The notes beneath the pieces are model-generated. The model ran no database searches, had not been told where the DNA came from, and was given only the letters and a program-made list of their open reading frames with translations. The position numbers and the translations under genes were made by a program. A stretch of DNA of 64,000 nt from Saxidomus purpurata (lineage: Eukaryota > Mollusca > Bivalvia > Venerida > Veneridae): assembly GCA_022818135.1 (NCBI GenBank), contig JAFMSR010000010.1:35342982-35406981 (forward strand), written 5' to 3'. This document shows, in pieces, positions 42,354 to 53,130 of this stretch; within the stretch, counting starts at the first letter, position 1, and each line of letters begins with the position of its first letter.

Positions 42354-42607
42354 AAGTACTTCACAGAAGTTAAGAATAAACAAGTGCACAAATATTTTTT
42401 TCAGAAATCATCAAAGAGAAATATAATCAAGAGCTGTCTGTAAAACAAGAATGCCCCCCTTGATGCAATTAGTATGGTAATGTGGAAAAAGTCAAACTAT
42501 GCAAGGAACAGTTTTTAAAGAATAAGTCACTGTGAAATCCACACAAGAGCTAATAACCTGAAAATGAATAGGGGTCATCCACTGGTAATGACAAATCAAG
42601 TTTGATA

Positions 42608-42730
42608 AAACAAGGGGGCCAAGATGGCCCTTTATTGCTAACCTGCCTACCATTGGCAATAATACAAGGTCATCAATAGCAGAAAGGTCAAAGCACTATC
42701 CAGTGTATAGCTTCTATTATTTGCATAAAT
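42608..42730 (+). repeat. ACAAGAGGGCC-family 5' fragment
   Basis: ACAAGGGGGCCAAGATGGCC then TTGCTAACCTG; truncated after about 120 bp. Confidence 0.55.
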
Positions 42731-42844
42731 AATTTATTTCAGCAAATGGAAAGGATTTGCCTGGATCCGGATGTGTAATCAATAGGTCAGGCATATTATA
42801 GGTATGCTGGGACGCCAGAACTAGCGTGAAGAAGACTATAATAA

Positions 42845-43024
42845 AACAAGAGGGCCAAAATGGCCATATATTGCTCACCTGCCTACCATTGGCTATGATA
42901 CAAGGTCATCAATAGCAGAGGGGTAAAATTTGACCTAGAGGGACATGATTTGAACATTCTTGGAAGATGTCCACTGGGCAATGTCACATGCTAAATATCT
43001 AAGCTCTAGGCATTGTGGTTTCAG
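42845..43024 (+). repeat. ACAAGAGGGCC-family element, left part, split by the DIRS-like element
   Basis: Starts AACAAGAGGGCCAAAATGGC and runs to ...cattgtggtttcaga, exactly the point where the consensus continues as agatttttaaag. That continuation is found at 48552. Confidence 0.75.
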
Positions 43025-43140
43025 AAATACTTTATGTTAACAGTTTCTAGTGAGACTATACCAATATCGTACTTATTTGTTCAGCTCTGTGCTTTGCTGT
43101 CCAAATTATCAGATTTCATTAATAGTCTGAATTTTTTCTA

Positions 43141-44545
43141 ATGCTTTTGAGTAATCGTTTCAGAATGCCTAAACGTACGCCAAAAACAGCAACTGGTGCA
43201 AAAGGGAAGGGTAAAATGGCAACAACAGGCTCCCCAGATCCTGTCCCCAGTGGCAACAGACTAGCTCATCTTCTGGCGAACCCAATCGTCAAAGATGCGG
43301 ACATGATGAAAGAAATAGTGTCCCTGCTACCAGGCACTGATAAACCGGATGGCACGACAGACAATCCGCCTCCTCTAAAACGCCCGAGACAGGGTAATTC
43401 TATATCAGATATGTCTGAAACTGACGACTCGCATTCTGTAAACACTAATCATTCCCAGAACTCCTCAATTGAGGACTTGTCTGATGTTGAAATTGAGGAT
43501 GTTGATAGTGATAGCGAAATGAAGGAAAACCATGTAGACTTGGGGTCTTTCTCCTGTGTCCATCCGATGTTACACAAGAAACTAAGATCAAAAATTTTAA
43601 ACAGGGAATATGTTGACCTGTCACATGTTTATTTTTCAGACAGTTCAATTTCAGAAACAACTACAATTCAAAAAACTGAAACAGCAACCATAAAGTCTGT
43701 CCATAAGGTCGCCCCAAAACAAATCGCAAACATAATGACTTGGATGCGTGCTTTCCAGATTTACGCTGATGTCTACACCAGCAAATATCCTTCTGAAGCC
43801 CCCCAAATGTTTCGATACATGTCACTTATTCAAAACCTGGCCAACTCTGGCATGCCATGGCTCATGTACGATTCCAAATTCAGACAACTTAAGACAACAG
43901 CCAAATTTCCATGGGGTTCCATCCATACTGAAACTTACTTGCACTGCTCCATGCTGAAGCAGCCCTTTCGGTCCCCTCGTCCAAACACAAATTCAAAATT
44001 CCCAGCTCACATTATGCAGAGAAGAGGTTTCTGCTGGGAATATAAGAAATCTGGTCACTGCGGAAAACCTTCCTGCGACAGGCTTCACAAATGTTCAAAT
44101 TGTGAAACCTTTGGTCACGGCGCCCACAGGTGCGCAAAACCTGCTAGACGCTATCCTTCCACTGACGGTCACAAGAAACCTGCCAATGACAGTCCAGTCA
44201 GCAGAAACACTAACAGCGATATACCACCATCTCTATTTATTCTGCCCACCCCAGTTTGGGCCAAAACTCTCTCGACCTATCTAGACAAGTACGATGCAGA
44301 CCTAAAGGCATTTTTATTGGAGGGTTTTTCAAAAGGATTTCCCCTAGGCTCAAATGGCCTTGCCATTCCCAAACGCTGTCCCAATCATCCCTCAGTCTCA
44401 GCTCATAAAGATTTTGTTCAGTCCAAAATTTCTGCAGAAATTACAAAAAAACGTATTAAAGGCCCTTTCTCTTCACCACCACTCCCCAATTTCATTTGCA
44501 GTCCACTTGGTGTTGTTCCTAAACGGTCACCTAATTCCTTTGCCT
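43141..44545 (+). CDS. DIRS-like Gag with CCCH/CCHC zinc motifs, running into RT N-terminus
   Basis: The frame starts at 43141 (MLLSNRFRMPKRTPKT; the internal Met of MPKR is an alternative start). N-terminus is basic (KGKGK), then an acidic serine-rich linker (SDVEIEDVDSDSE). The central Gag block has NIMTWMRAFQIYADVYTSKY, MFRYMSLIQNLA and YDSKFRQL. The zinc region HIMQRRGFCWEYKKSGHCGK then SCDRLHKCSNCETFGHGAHR gives C-x7-C-x4-C-x3-H and C-x2-C-x4-H-x4-C-like clusters that bind nucleic acid. In the last ~60 codons RT begins (KGPFSSPPLPNFICSPLGVV, PKRSPNSF) before the phase is lost. Gag and RT share one frame, as in DIRS elements. Confidence 0.75.
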
Positions 44546-45140
44546 CATTCATGATTTGTCTCACCCTAAATTTGGCATTTCTGTTAACTCTACTATTTCG
44601 TATGAAAAGTCAACAGTTCAGTTAGAAACTTTTGATCATGTTGCATCGCTTGTGTTGCAGGCTGGTCGACACTCTCTTATTGCCAAAGCTGACATTGAAG
44701 AAGCGTTCAGAATTATACCTATTTCTCCTTGTGATTACCATAAACTAGGTTTCTCCTTTAATGGGAAATTTTATTTTGATACAGTCCTTCCCATGGGTGC
44801 TTCTTCCTCTGTCTCTATTTTTGAATCTTTCTCCAAGTCCTTACAGTGGATCCTACAACATTCATTCTCTGTTCATCGGGTTTCGCACATCATAGATGAT
44901 TTCATTTTAGTTGGTTCTCCTTCCACATCTGAATGTCTAGACTCCCTTCACAAGTTTATGACCTTGGCCGAAGACATTGGGGTACCTATCAAACATAAAA
45001 AAACAGTACAGCCCTCAACATCAGTTGAAGTTCATGGTATTACTCTAGACACAAAAACGTTGACAGCGTTCCTGCCTGCTGACAAGATCGTCACACTCCG
45101 GAAGCTTTTACTCCATGCAATGCATAAAAGAAAATCACGC
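44546..45140 (+). CDS. DIRS-like reverse transcriptase core
   Basis: RNA-dependent DNA polymerase. LSHPKFGISVNSTI opens the conserved fingers. Motif A is IAKADIEEAFRIIPIS (catalytic D), then LGFSFNGKFYFDTVLPMGAS (motif B region, P-M-G-A-S-S-S). Motif C is HIIDDFILVG, with the paired Asp in an I-D-D-F form. Then the thumb: LAEDIGVPIKHKKTV and VEVHGITLDTKT. Intact from about 44556 to 45120. A one-base shift in an A-rich run near 45125 separates it from RNase H. All three catalytic aspartates are present. Confidence 0.8.
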
Positions 45141-45793
45141 TACGAGACTTGCAATCTATTTTAGGACATCTAAACTTTGCTTGTAAAGTCATTAAGCCTG
45201 GTCGCTGCTTTCTCCGACGACTGTATGACCTTACTAAAGGTCATACAAAGAGTTATCATTTTATAAAGCTTTCTAAAGACTGTCGCTCTGATCTGTCCCT
45301 TTGGCATTCCTTCTTAGAAAATTACAACGGTGTAACACTTCTTACCAACAATAGGTTCATTTCATCTAGATCTCTGCACCTTTACTCTGATGCTGCAGGC
45401 TCTAAAGGTTTCGCCTGCACACATCTAAATTCCTGGACCTACGGGATTTTCCCAGTATCTGTTAGGGCCTGTCACATCAACATTTTGGAGCTTTATCCAA
45501 TAGCACTTGCAGTTTTTATCTTTAATCCGCAGTGGGAGAACAAGAACATTCTCTTTGTGTGTGATAACCTAGCTGCAGTGTACTGCCTTAACAAGCAAAC
45601 TTCCAAAGACTCTTTAATGATGAAGTTAATTCGCATTATTGTTCTTAAAGCACTGCAATTCAACTTCTGTTTCAATGCAACTCATATTTCCACTTCTAAA
45701 AACACTATATGTGACAAACTTTCTCGCTTACAGGTGACAGAAGCGTTAAACCTTGCTCCCAACCTAAACAAGGTCCAGTACCCATTCCGTTAA
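45141..45793 (+). CDS. DIRS-like RNase H domain
   Basis: The connection region LQSILGHLNFACKVIKPGRC leads to RNase H: LHLYSDAAGSKGFACTHL (first D), NILELYPIALAV (E), FVCDNLAAVYCLN (D) and THISTSKNTICDKLSR (last D). The D-E-D-D active site is complete. It degrades the RNA strand of the hybrid. Stop at 45791, leaving a short gap before the recombinase frame. Confidence 0.75.
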
Positions 45794-46737
45794 AAATGTC
45801 GCCACAGAAATTACTCAGGTGAAGAAGTCTCTCCTGGATTCATCTCTGGCCCCGAAAACTCATAAAGCTTATGCACGCTTCTGGCATAGATTTGAAAATT
45901 TTGTCAAGGAACACTTTGTTAACCTGTCACCACTACCTGCTACACCTGACATGGTATCTGATTTCATTGCCTACTTGCATTTGCAGACATTTGCTCCAGC
46001 TACAATAAGTAGCCACCTCTCAGCCATATCTCACATTCACCAGCTATCTAATTTCACTGATCCGTGTGAGAACTTTACTACGCGAAGAATGCTTGTAGGC
46101 TGCAGAAAACTTAACCAGCGGGATGACACACGCATGCCACTCCTGAAACAGCATATTAAGCTACTCATTGGTACCACTTTTTATACACACACCATTTCTG
46201 CGGCTTCTCTATTCAGCAGTTATTTTAACAGCTTTCCATGGGTTTTTCAGAATAGGTGAACTTCTTCCAGCTACATTGTCCACCACCTCTAGAGTCATTC
46301 AACTTAAAGATATCTCGTTTACAAAAGATGCTGTAAGATTACAACTTCTTAATCACAAAACGCGGAAGTCTGATAAACTGGTCACAATACTGATCAGGGC
46401 ATCACCTAATCACTGTCCTGTCAAGTCACTCCAGCATTATCTCAAGCTCAGGGGTAGTCACACAGGTCCTTTATTTTTGACCGCCAGCAATTTACCTCTA
46501 ACACAACCTGCTTTTCGCGAAATTTTTAAATCCATGTTAAAGTTTGCAAATTTGTCACCTCATACATATAAGCTTCACAGCTTCAGAATAGGGGCCTGTA
46601 CTCAGGCCATTTTGTCAGGTACTCCTGAAAATGAGGATATGCGTATGGGTCGCTGGAAATCCAATGCATTCAAACGATATATCCGTGTCCCTTCTGTACA
46701 GATTTCACAACACAAGCGTAAACCGAAATCCAAGTGA
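45794..46737 (+). CDS. DIRS-like tyrosine recombinase (frameshifted)
   Basis: N-terminal SAM-like DNA-binding part: KKSLLDSSLAPKTHKAYARF, MVSDFIAYLHLQTFAPATIS, SHLSAISHIHQL. After a one-base shift near 46210, the catalytic part: FHGFFRIGELLPAT (first Arg), LNHKTRKSDK, HSFRIGACTQAILSG (H-x-x-R), GRWKSNAFKRYIRV (Trp and nucleophilic Tyr). The R-H-R-W-Y set is complete. It replaces an integrase and inserts the circular cDNA without target duplication. Basic C-terminus QHKRKPKSK. Stop at 46735-46737. Confidence 0.8.
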
Positions 46738-46745
46738 CAACCATT

Positions 46746-46846
46746 GAGAACATTGGGGTGTGTTCTCTTTGGTGGTGCACTACAACAGTGGCTATAGGTC
46801 AATTTATTTGAACAGTATGAGTCTGAGAACATTGGGGTGTGTTCTC
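46746..46846 (+). repeat. twin hairpins directly after the recombinase stop
   Basis: GAGAACA-ttggggtg-TGTTCTC at 46746-46767 and again at 46825-46846. Each has a 7-bp perfect stem and the same 8-nt loop; the centres are 79 bp apart. Confidence 0.8.
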
Positions 46847-47805
46847 TTTTCTCGTGCTGCAACATTGTTTTGTTCACTTGACATTATGGTTGCCCTATTC
46901 TTTCATACATTATATGAAACTGCCTTTATAGGAGCACTTATCGCAAGCTTTGTACAAATGTTAACATATTGTCAATGTTTTTGTTTGTTTGGTTGTTTGA
47001 CATCGCATCTTAGTATGCGCAGTATAACTTAACACAATTGTATGCTATATTTCTGCAAGATGATGTGTTAATTTTTGCCATGTTGTTATGTCAAATACGA
47101 ACCTTGTAAAGTTTGCTTTGCTATCATTAACTTGAACTGTCATACCATTTATTTCTCTCATGTAGTAGTATATAGTTACAATAATAGTTCATTGTCATTG
47201 TTAATACACATTGTTTACGAGTTGATTGATACAAGTTACTTTTCATTGGTCGGTATTGGGGTGTACTGGCTTTGGGAAATTTTGTATGCTGAGAACTATT
47301 ATTGATGCCCAAAATGTATAATTTTGTACACCTAGTCATTTATTTTTAAGGTTATCTTGACTTGGATATATGCATTGCGTCATTAATTGTCGTTTCTTTA
47401 TCTACACGCTTTTCATCAGTTATGCCATACAGTTTATCTACAGTCAACATATTTACAACCGTTTAATTTTCGTTTGTGTTTTTTCTGTATTTTTGCTCAA
47501 TACCATACTTTTGTGCCAAATTGCATATTCTTGAACCTGTTCTTTGATGTTCACAGGTACATGTACTCCCTACATTGGCTTACAGTCATGTCAAGACGCC
47601 TTTTCTGATACTTGTGTTTATTTTGTACATACTGCCTTTTTTCATGTTAATAATTCATATGTTGATCAATTTCTTAAAACTCTTCATTTGGGACATGTTT
47701 TCATCACAGTTCTGCGTCCATTTTGTTCCTTCATCATTGCCTGATGCATGTTGTATAATTCCTATGTGCCGCCTCCACGCCTTTTTGGTTGGACGATTTT
47801 TGGAC
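46847..47805 (+). other. DIRS-like element 3' non-coding region
   Basis: Nearly 1 kb without conserved coding motifs. It contains CGCCTCCACGCCTTTT at 47768, complementary with one mismatch to AAAGGCTTGGAGGCG at 47985 and 48527, so the first 204-bp repeat can fold back on this segment. Confidence 0.45.
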
Positions 47806-48551
47806 TTTTTGCCGTCCAACTTTCTGTCTTCAATACCATTATACCATTTTCTAGTCATATATAAGTTTTATATTTTTACAATTTGATTTCAAATAAACCC
47901 GTCTGGCATGCCCATGCCAGACATGTTCAATCCATATGTTGTTGTACGGTTTTATTTCCCCCTTTTTGTGACAGAAATAAACTGCAAAGGCTTGGAGGCG
48001 CAAATATAAAAGACACGCTTTATTTAGTGTAAACATATAAAGCAGTTTATATTTGCACTCATATATTATTGAATGATGTATAATTTATAGTTTGTTTAGT
48101 TAGCTCTCAAGGGGTCGTGGGGAGTGGAGTTGCTCTTTCCGCTACTTGATTCTTAGCGGTATTAAGTGTCCTTTATCTTCTTCATAACTAGCCTCTTTTT
48201 CGGACCACAGATTTACTTTTGTTACTATTTCAGAGAAGTTTTTAATTTTCTTAATTTCTCTCCGCTTTCCTCCCCACCACCTGCCTTGTTTATTACGTGT
48301 TTTTTTTTTAGTCTTGTATGATTGTAGTTCATTTTTGTGGACGGACTTTTTGCCGTCCAACTTTCTGTCTTCAATACCATTATACCATTTTCTAGTCATA
48401 TATAAGTTCTATAGTTTTACAATTTGATTTCAAATAAACCCGTCTGGCATGCCCATGCCAGACATGTTCAATCCATATGTTGTTGTACGGTTTTATTTCC
48501 CCCTTTTTGTGACAGAAATAAACTGCAAAGGCTTGGAGGCGCAAATATAAA
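47806..48551 (+). repeat. DIRS-like element split direct repeats (204 bp, twice)
   Basis: 47806-48009 and 48350-48551 are near-identical (only a few differences). Each contains the perfect palindrome GTCTGGCATG-CC-CATGCCAGAC and ends ggcttggaggcgcaaatata. The 340 bp between them is unique. In Ngaro/PAT-type elements the 3' end is B1-A2-B2 with A1 at the 5' end; here B1/B2 are clear but no A1 match to the spacer was seen at 43025. Confidence 0.75.
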
Positions 48552-48670
48552 GATTTTTAAAGTTTTTCCTACATAAGCCTATATAACCTTTTGACCTGTA
48601 GGGACAATTTTGACAGACAACGGACAATCATCCATTAGTAAAGCACACCCTGGCAAAGCCAGGTGAGCTA
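48552..48670 (+). repeat. ACAAGAGGGCC-family element, right part, split by the DIRS-like element
   Basis: Resumes agatttttaaagtttttcct and ends CACCCTGGCAAAGCCAGGTG-AGCTAA, completing the repeat begun at 42845. Confidence 0.75.
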
Positions 48671-48673
48671 ACA

Positions 48674-48740
48674 ATCAAAATCAGAAGAGAAATCAGAGGA
48701 TGATTTCATAGAAGACTTTGATGACTTTTTCACTAAGTAG
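48674..48740 (+). pseudogene. short copy of acidic gag-like segment
   Basis: KSEEKSEDDFIEDFDDFFTK-stop, matching RSEEK.EDDFMGDFDDFFTE at 21.73 kb. It starts right at the end of the repeat. Confidence 0.45.
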
Positions 48741-48950
48741 TGTCTATTTCATGCCTTTTGTTTTGTGTGAACTGCATTCTTAGACTCTGCTGCATGCCAG
48801 TTGTATGTGGTGTAACCATGTTCTTGTGTTGCCATGGCTTCGAGAAAACGAGTAACACTGTCAGTGATGAATTCAAACTAACAGTATTGAGTAATTTCAT
48901 ACAGATATTTCTCTTTATTTGAGTGTCATTGCAATTTGAAATCAAACGTA

Positions 48951-49537
48951 AACAAGAGGGCCAAGATGGCCCTATATCGCTCACCTTGCTACCATTGGCT
49001 ATAACACAAGGTCATCAAAGCAGAAAGGGTCAATTTTGACCTGGGGGACATGATTTGAACATTCTTGGAAGATGTCAACTAGGCAATGATACATGCCAAA
49101 TATCTAAGCTCTAGGCTTTGTGGTTTCAGAGAAGAAGATTTTTAAGGATTTTCCTACATAAGCCTATGTAAAAACCAAGTGACCCCCGGGTGGGGTCAAT
49201 TTTGAGCCATGGGTCATAATTTGAACAATCTTGGTAGAGGTCCACTAGACAATGCCACATGCTAAATATCTAAGCTCTAGGCCTTCCTGTTCTTGAGAAG
49301 AAGATTTTTTATGTTTTTCCTATTTGTTGCCATAGCAACCAGAGTTCTGCATGGAATGGAATTCTTTGAACAACTTGATTGAGCTTCATGCAAGGAACAT
49401 CCCTGCAAAGTTTCATCAACATTGGCCCAGTGGTTTCAGAGGAGATGTCATTTAAAGGAAATAGTGGACGGGCGGATAACGGACAGAATGCGATCCTAAT
49501 AAATCACTCTGGCACTTTGTGCCAGGTGAGCTAAAAA
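48951..49537 (+). repeat. ACAAGAGGGCC-family element, complete copy
   Basis: 587 bp with both ends intact: AACAAGAGGGCCAAGATGGC and CTGGCACTTTGTGCCAGGTG-AGCTAAAAA. Best reference copy in the window for the family's structure. Confidence 0.8.
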
Positions 49538-50290
49538 ATGTAGAGTAGAATCATACGTACAATGTATAGATAAACAATTTGTTATTGACGTTCATAGAAA
49601 ATGATGATATTCTAGACTCTGCATTAATAAATTTAAAAGAATTTCATAGACACATACATGTTATAATTTATATTGATTTGAGATAGATAAAATTGTTTGA
49701 AGAACAGTTGCCAGTGACTTTTGTAAGTCTAAAGGATGAGAAATACATGAATACTGATGGATCTCAGCTAACTTGAACTAAGCATGAAAGTATTGAAAAA
49801 GTTTATTTTATATTATATCAGAAATTGAGCATACAAGAAATGCTCAATTCTGACAAAACAACAGTCAAAATGCGAAGAGTGGTTCATTTTGAGAACAGGA
49901 AGAATCACTGCCTCTATACAGATCATCTACAGGTTTGAGCAAGTTTCATGAAAATCAAATGAAAACTGTGACCTGTCGAATTTTATCAAGGGAAAGTTTA
50001 TGGACAATGGACAAATCACCATGGCATAAGCTCTACCGAACTTCATCCAATAGAAATAGAAACAAGTATATCTAAACCTAGGGCTTACAGGAACTGCTAC
50101 AAAAACTGACGCAGAATTCATCAATAAATCAAACAGAAAATCAAAATCTAAGCTTCGCTTCAATTCCCTCCGGGGATATAAAGACAAAGTCTAGTCTTTG
50201 AAGTATGTTGACCTTGCATAATTGTACTATGGTGAGGTTACCTCCTTATCAGCAAAAACATGTTCAAACACCTGCTTAAAAGGTCATCAC
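49538..50290. other. no gene seen
   Basis: AT-rich DNA with short open frames lacking motifs. Confidence 0.35.
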
Positions 50291-50299
50291 AAATATTTT

Positions 50300-50800
50300 A
50301 ACTTTGTCTAGGACATTTCAGTTATACACAAGTGTGTATACCTTGAAATACAAGGAAGAATCCTCAGATATGTTTTCATACATGTCCATTTTGCAAACAA
50401 TGGCCCAACACAGACAAATGGTCCCTATGTGACTCCAAATTCAGAGTGCTAAAAGCTGCATTACCAGACCTATTTTGGTGTAATGTATATATAGAAACAT
50501 CCTTGTTCTGCATGATGCAAGCACCCAAGCAGTCATTTCGTCCCAGCTCTTCCTTTCTACCAGGTCAATCTCCCTTCAGCAGAGTTCCAAGACATATTAT
50601 GCAAAGAAAGAGATATTGCTGGGACTACCACCAAGTATACTTGTATGACTGCTTTGTAGCAATGTGCTCATATTGTGTCAAATGTAGAAATTCGACCAAA
50701 TTCATGAGGGTCATACCAACAAAACTTCAGCATGATGCAGATAGGCTGTTCACATTTGAGATCACATCTCACAATTTAGGGATTGGGGAGTCAAAGGACT
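50300..50800 (+). pseudogene. second DIRS-like gag relic
   Basis: RTFQLYTSVYTLKYKEESSD, MFSYMSILQTMAQ, then, after a small deletion, CDSKFRVLKAALPDLFW, YIETSLFCMMQAPKQSFRPS, PRHIMQRKRYCWDYHQV align with Gag residues ~200-300 of the 43-kb element (AFQIYADVYTSKYP..., MFRYMSLIQNLA, YDSKFRQL, HIMQRRGFCWEYK). Zinc-cluster cysteines after CWDY are largely scrambled. Much more decayed than the 43-kb copy, hence an older lineage. Confidence 0.65.
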
Positions 50801-51905
50801 GAAACCACCAAAGTCTCCAAACACTGTGTAAATATTGTGGTCAAAAGTCTAATTGGAAAATTTGCAGACAACAACAAGTTTTGACCACCCTCAGCAATTT
50901 CTTTAATCCGCTTGTGAAAAAGGACTCTGGAAACAGATCTAGACAATATTGTAGACTATTTGGTATGTTTTTGGATTAGAAGGAGCAAATTCAGAATTTA
51001 AAAAATTCAGAATAGCAAAAAACTATTTAAGGTGACAACAATTCCATACCTGACATACTGACAGTCTGTAACATGGTAGTTGGAAGCAAAGACTTCCATC
51101 ACAGGAGTGACGTTGCATGTGGCCCGTGTCAACCTTTGGTAGTGAAAGGGGTTTTAGTCAACAGAACCTTATAAAAACCAAACTTAGAAACTCACTTAAT
51201 TCAAATTAAATGGTCGCGATGTGAAAAAGTTTGACTTCTCAAGGTCTTCCAGTTTGTGGGCAATGAAGAAAAATAGGACAGTATTGAACTGAGTGAAAGG
51301 GAATGTGAAAATGACTGAGTAAGATTGAAATGCTCCTATCTAAAATGTGCTACTCGGAAAGTTGCTTACAAAATGGATCTTATAGTTTCTCTGCTATTTT
51401 GTATGTTTAGCTTCTATGGTTTGTACAGTTTACTTTGCATGCTTTTGTATTTGAATAAAATGTAAATCATTCATTTACTGTGGTTTTAGTTATGACAGAT
51501 GTAACTTGTCTTGATGGCTACATGGTTGGTTACAATATTGCAAGTTTGCCAACATTTTTTTTCTATTTGGCGTCGGTGATGGCTCAAACTTTTGTTTCTG
51601 CCAGAGTAAGCTCTGCAAAATTGAGCACTCCCAGAGTGAACTGTGGTATGTTTAGGTAATTTGGGGTTCCTTGTGGTTCATAGATAAATTCCATCCTTGA
51701 ATAAAAATGCATGCTTCTTTGACTGAATAAGGATAAAAAAGTGATTTTTTGCTACCAAATATTTTCACACACTGTATGTCCCTGACCCAGAAAAGAACTC
51801 CCCTCTGACAGGGATTATCCAGCAGTTTTAAAGTGAATACAACAAACAAGATTTTAAAAGTAGCTAAATGATACCTTAAAGTATGTGCAATGTGACTATA
51901 TTACA
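50801..51905. other. no confident gene
   Basis: A frame near 50825-50975 (LCKYCGQKSNWKIC...) has a C-x2-C...C pattern but is too short and isolated. The rest is AT-rich. Confidence 0.3.
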
Positions 51906-53130
51906 AACAAGAGCACCGCCTACGGGTGCCTGACGCTCGTCTGATTTTATCCTTTTACAGTTTATTTATTACTATGTTTTAAGTAACAGTGTCTTTGACC
52001 TTGACCCCGAAACACAATCCCACACAAGGTTTTCATAATAATTACTAGACATAAGTTTGGGTCACAATTATTCAACCGCACCTAAAGATATTGTGTTTTT
52101 CCCATTTTTCTATTTTTAGAAAAAAATCCTTAGCTTTGACTCCATGAGCCCCAAACACAATCCCAATAAAAGTCTTCATTTATATATTTTACACACTTAA
52201 TAATTTAGTTACATTATGTAAATTGTAACTAAAGATATTCAACATATTATTGTTTTTCTATTTTTAGTTACAGTGACATTGACAATGACCCCAGGAGCCC
52301 CAAAACACAACCCCATTAAAGATCTTCTTAAATACTTACCTCAAACAAAAGTTGGTTACATTATATCAACTGTAACTAAAGATATTGAATATATTACAGT
52401 TTTCCTAATTTTAGTAACAGTGACCTTGACCCCAGCAGCCCCAAAACACAATCCAATTTAAAAAATATTCATAAATACTTCCTATACACTAAGTTTGGTT
52501 GCATTATGTTCACTATTACAAAAATATTGTGTGTGTGAAACTTTCTAAGTTAAGAAGGGGCAATAACCCAGTCAAAATACATGACAGGGTTATGTAACTT
52601 GTAAAACTCTTCCTTCATTCTATTGTACATTTGATAGTGAACAGGTATTCCAACTTTCAAAGTGATAGCTTTGATAGTTTGCATGTAACTGACCTAAACG
52701 CAAAACTTTAAAAATCAGACTATCTAAAAACTACAAAGTCCAAAAATATTAAAATATCCCCCCAAATGTATAACTCAAAACCCCGTTTGATATGTTGAAG
52801 TACATTATCCATTTATTGTTTGTGAAAAATTTGAAATCAATCTAACAAAAAATGAAGAAGCTATGTCCAATTCTCAAAATCAACCAAAATCAATCAAAAT
52901 TCATGTTTTTTACCCAAAAAAACAGGTCAGACTCAGCATCTTTAGCATACAATGTGAAGAAGGGTATTAGATGAACAAGCTTTCCAAGTTTCAAAGTGAT
53001 AGCTTTGATAGTTTCCATGTAAGTGACCTAAACGCAAAACTTAACCAATGCCAATGCCAACGACAAAGACGACGACAATCCAGTGACGACAATAGCTCAT
53101 CATTTTTTTCAAAAATCAGACGAACTAAAA
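51906..53130 (+). mobile_element. ACAAGAG element, copy D (third subfamily)
   Basis: Starts AACAAGAGCACCGCCTACGG, where GCACC and GGGTGC pair, then GCTCGTCTGATTTT; ends AAAAATCAGACGAACTAAAA, complementary. It contains units with cagtgaccttgaccccagc and caaaacacaatccc at ~100-130-bp intervals and a GC-rich GCCAACGACAAAGACGACGA near the end. The plan matches copies A-C although the body sequence is largely unrelated. Confidence 0.7.

Larger units (their letters stand above)
43025..48551 (+). mobile_element. DIRS-like tyrosine-recombinase retrotransposon, about 5.5 kb
   Basis: Gag-like, reverse transcriptase, RNase H and tyrosine recombinase segments in that order on one strand, followed by two 204-bp direct repeats (47806-48009 and 48350-48551). 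Both outer edges are fixed by the interrupted older repeat. There is no aspartic protease, DDE integrase or target duplication, as expected for DIRS/Ngaro-type elements. At least three single-base frameshifts (near 44545, 45130 and 46210) break the coding region, so the copy is not autonomous as read, although the domains are well preserved and the insertion looks young. Confidence 0.85.

Noticed and set aside
43141..46737. Endogenous retrovirus or LTR retrotransposon
   Set aside because: No LTRs, aspartic protease, DDE integrase or envelope; the tyrosine recombinase and split repeats place it with DIRS-like elements.
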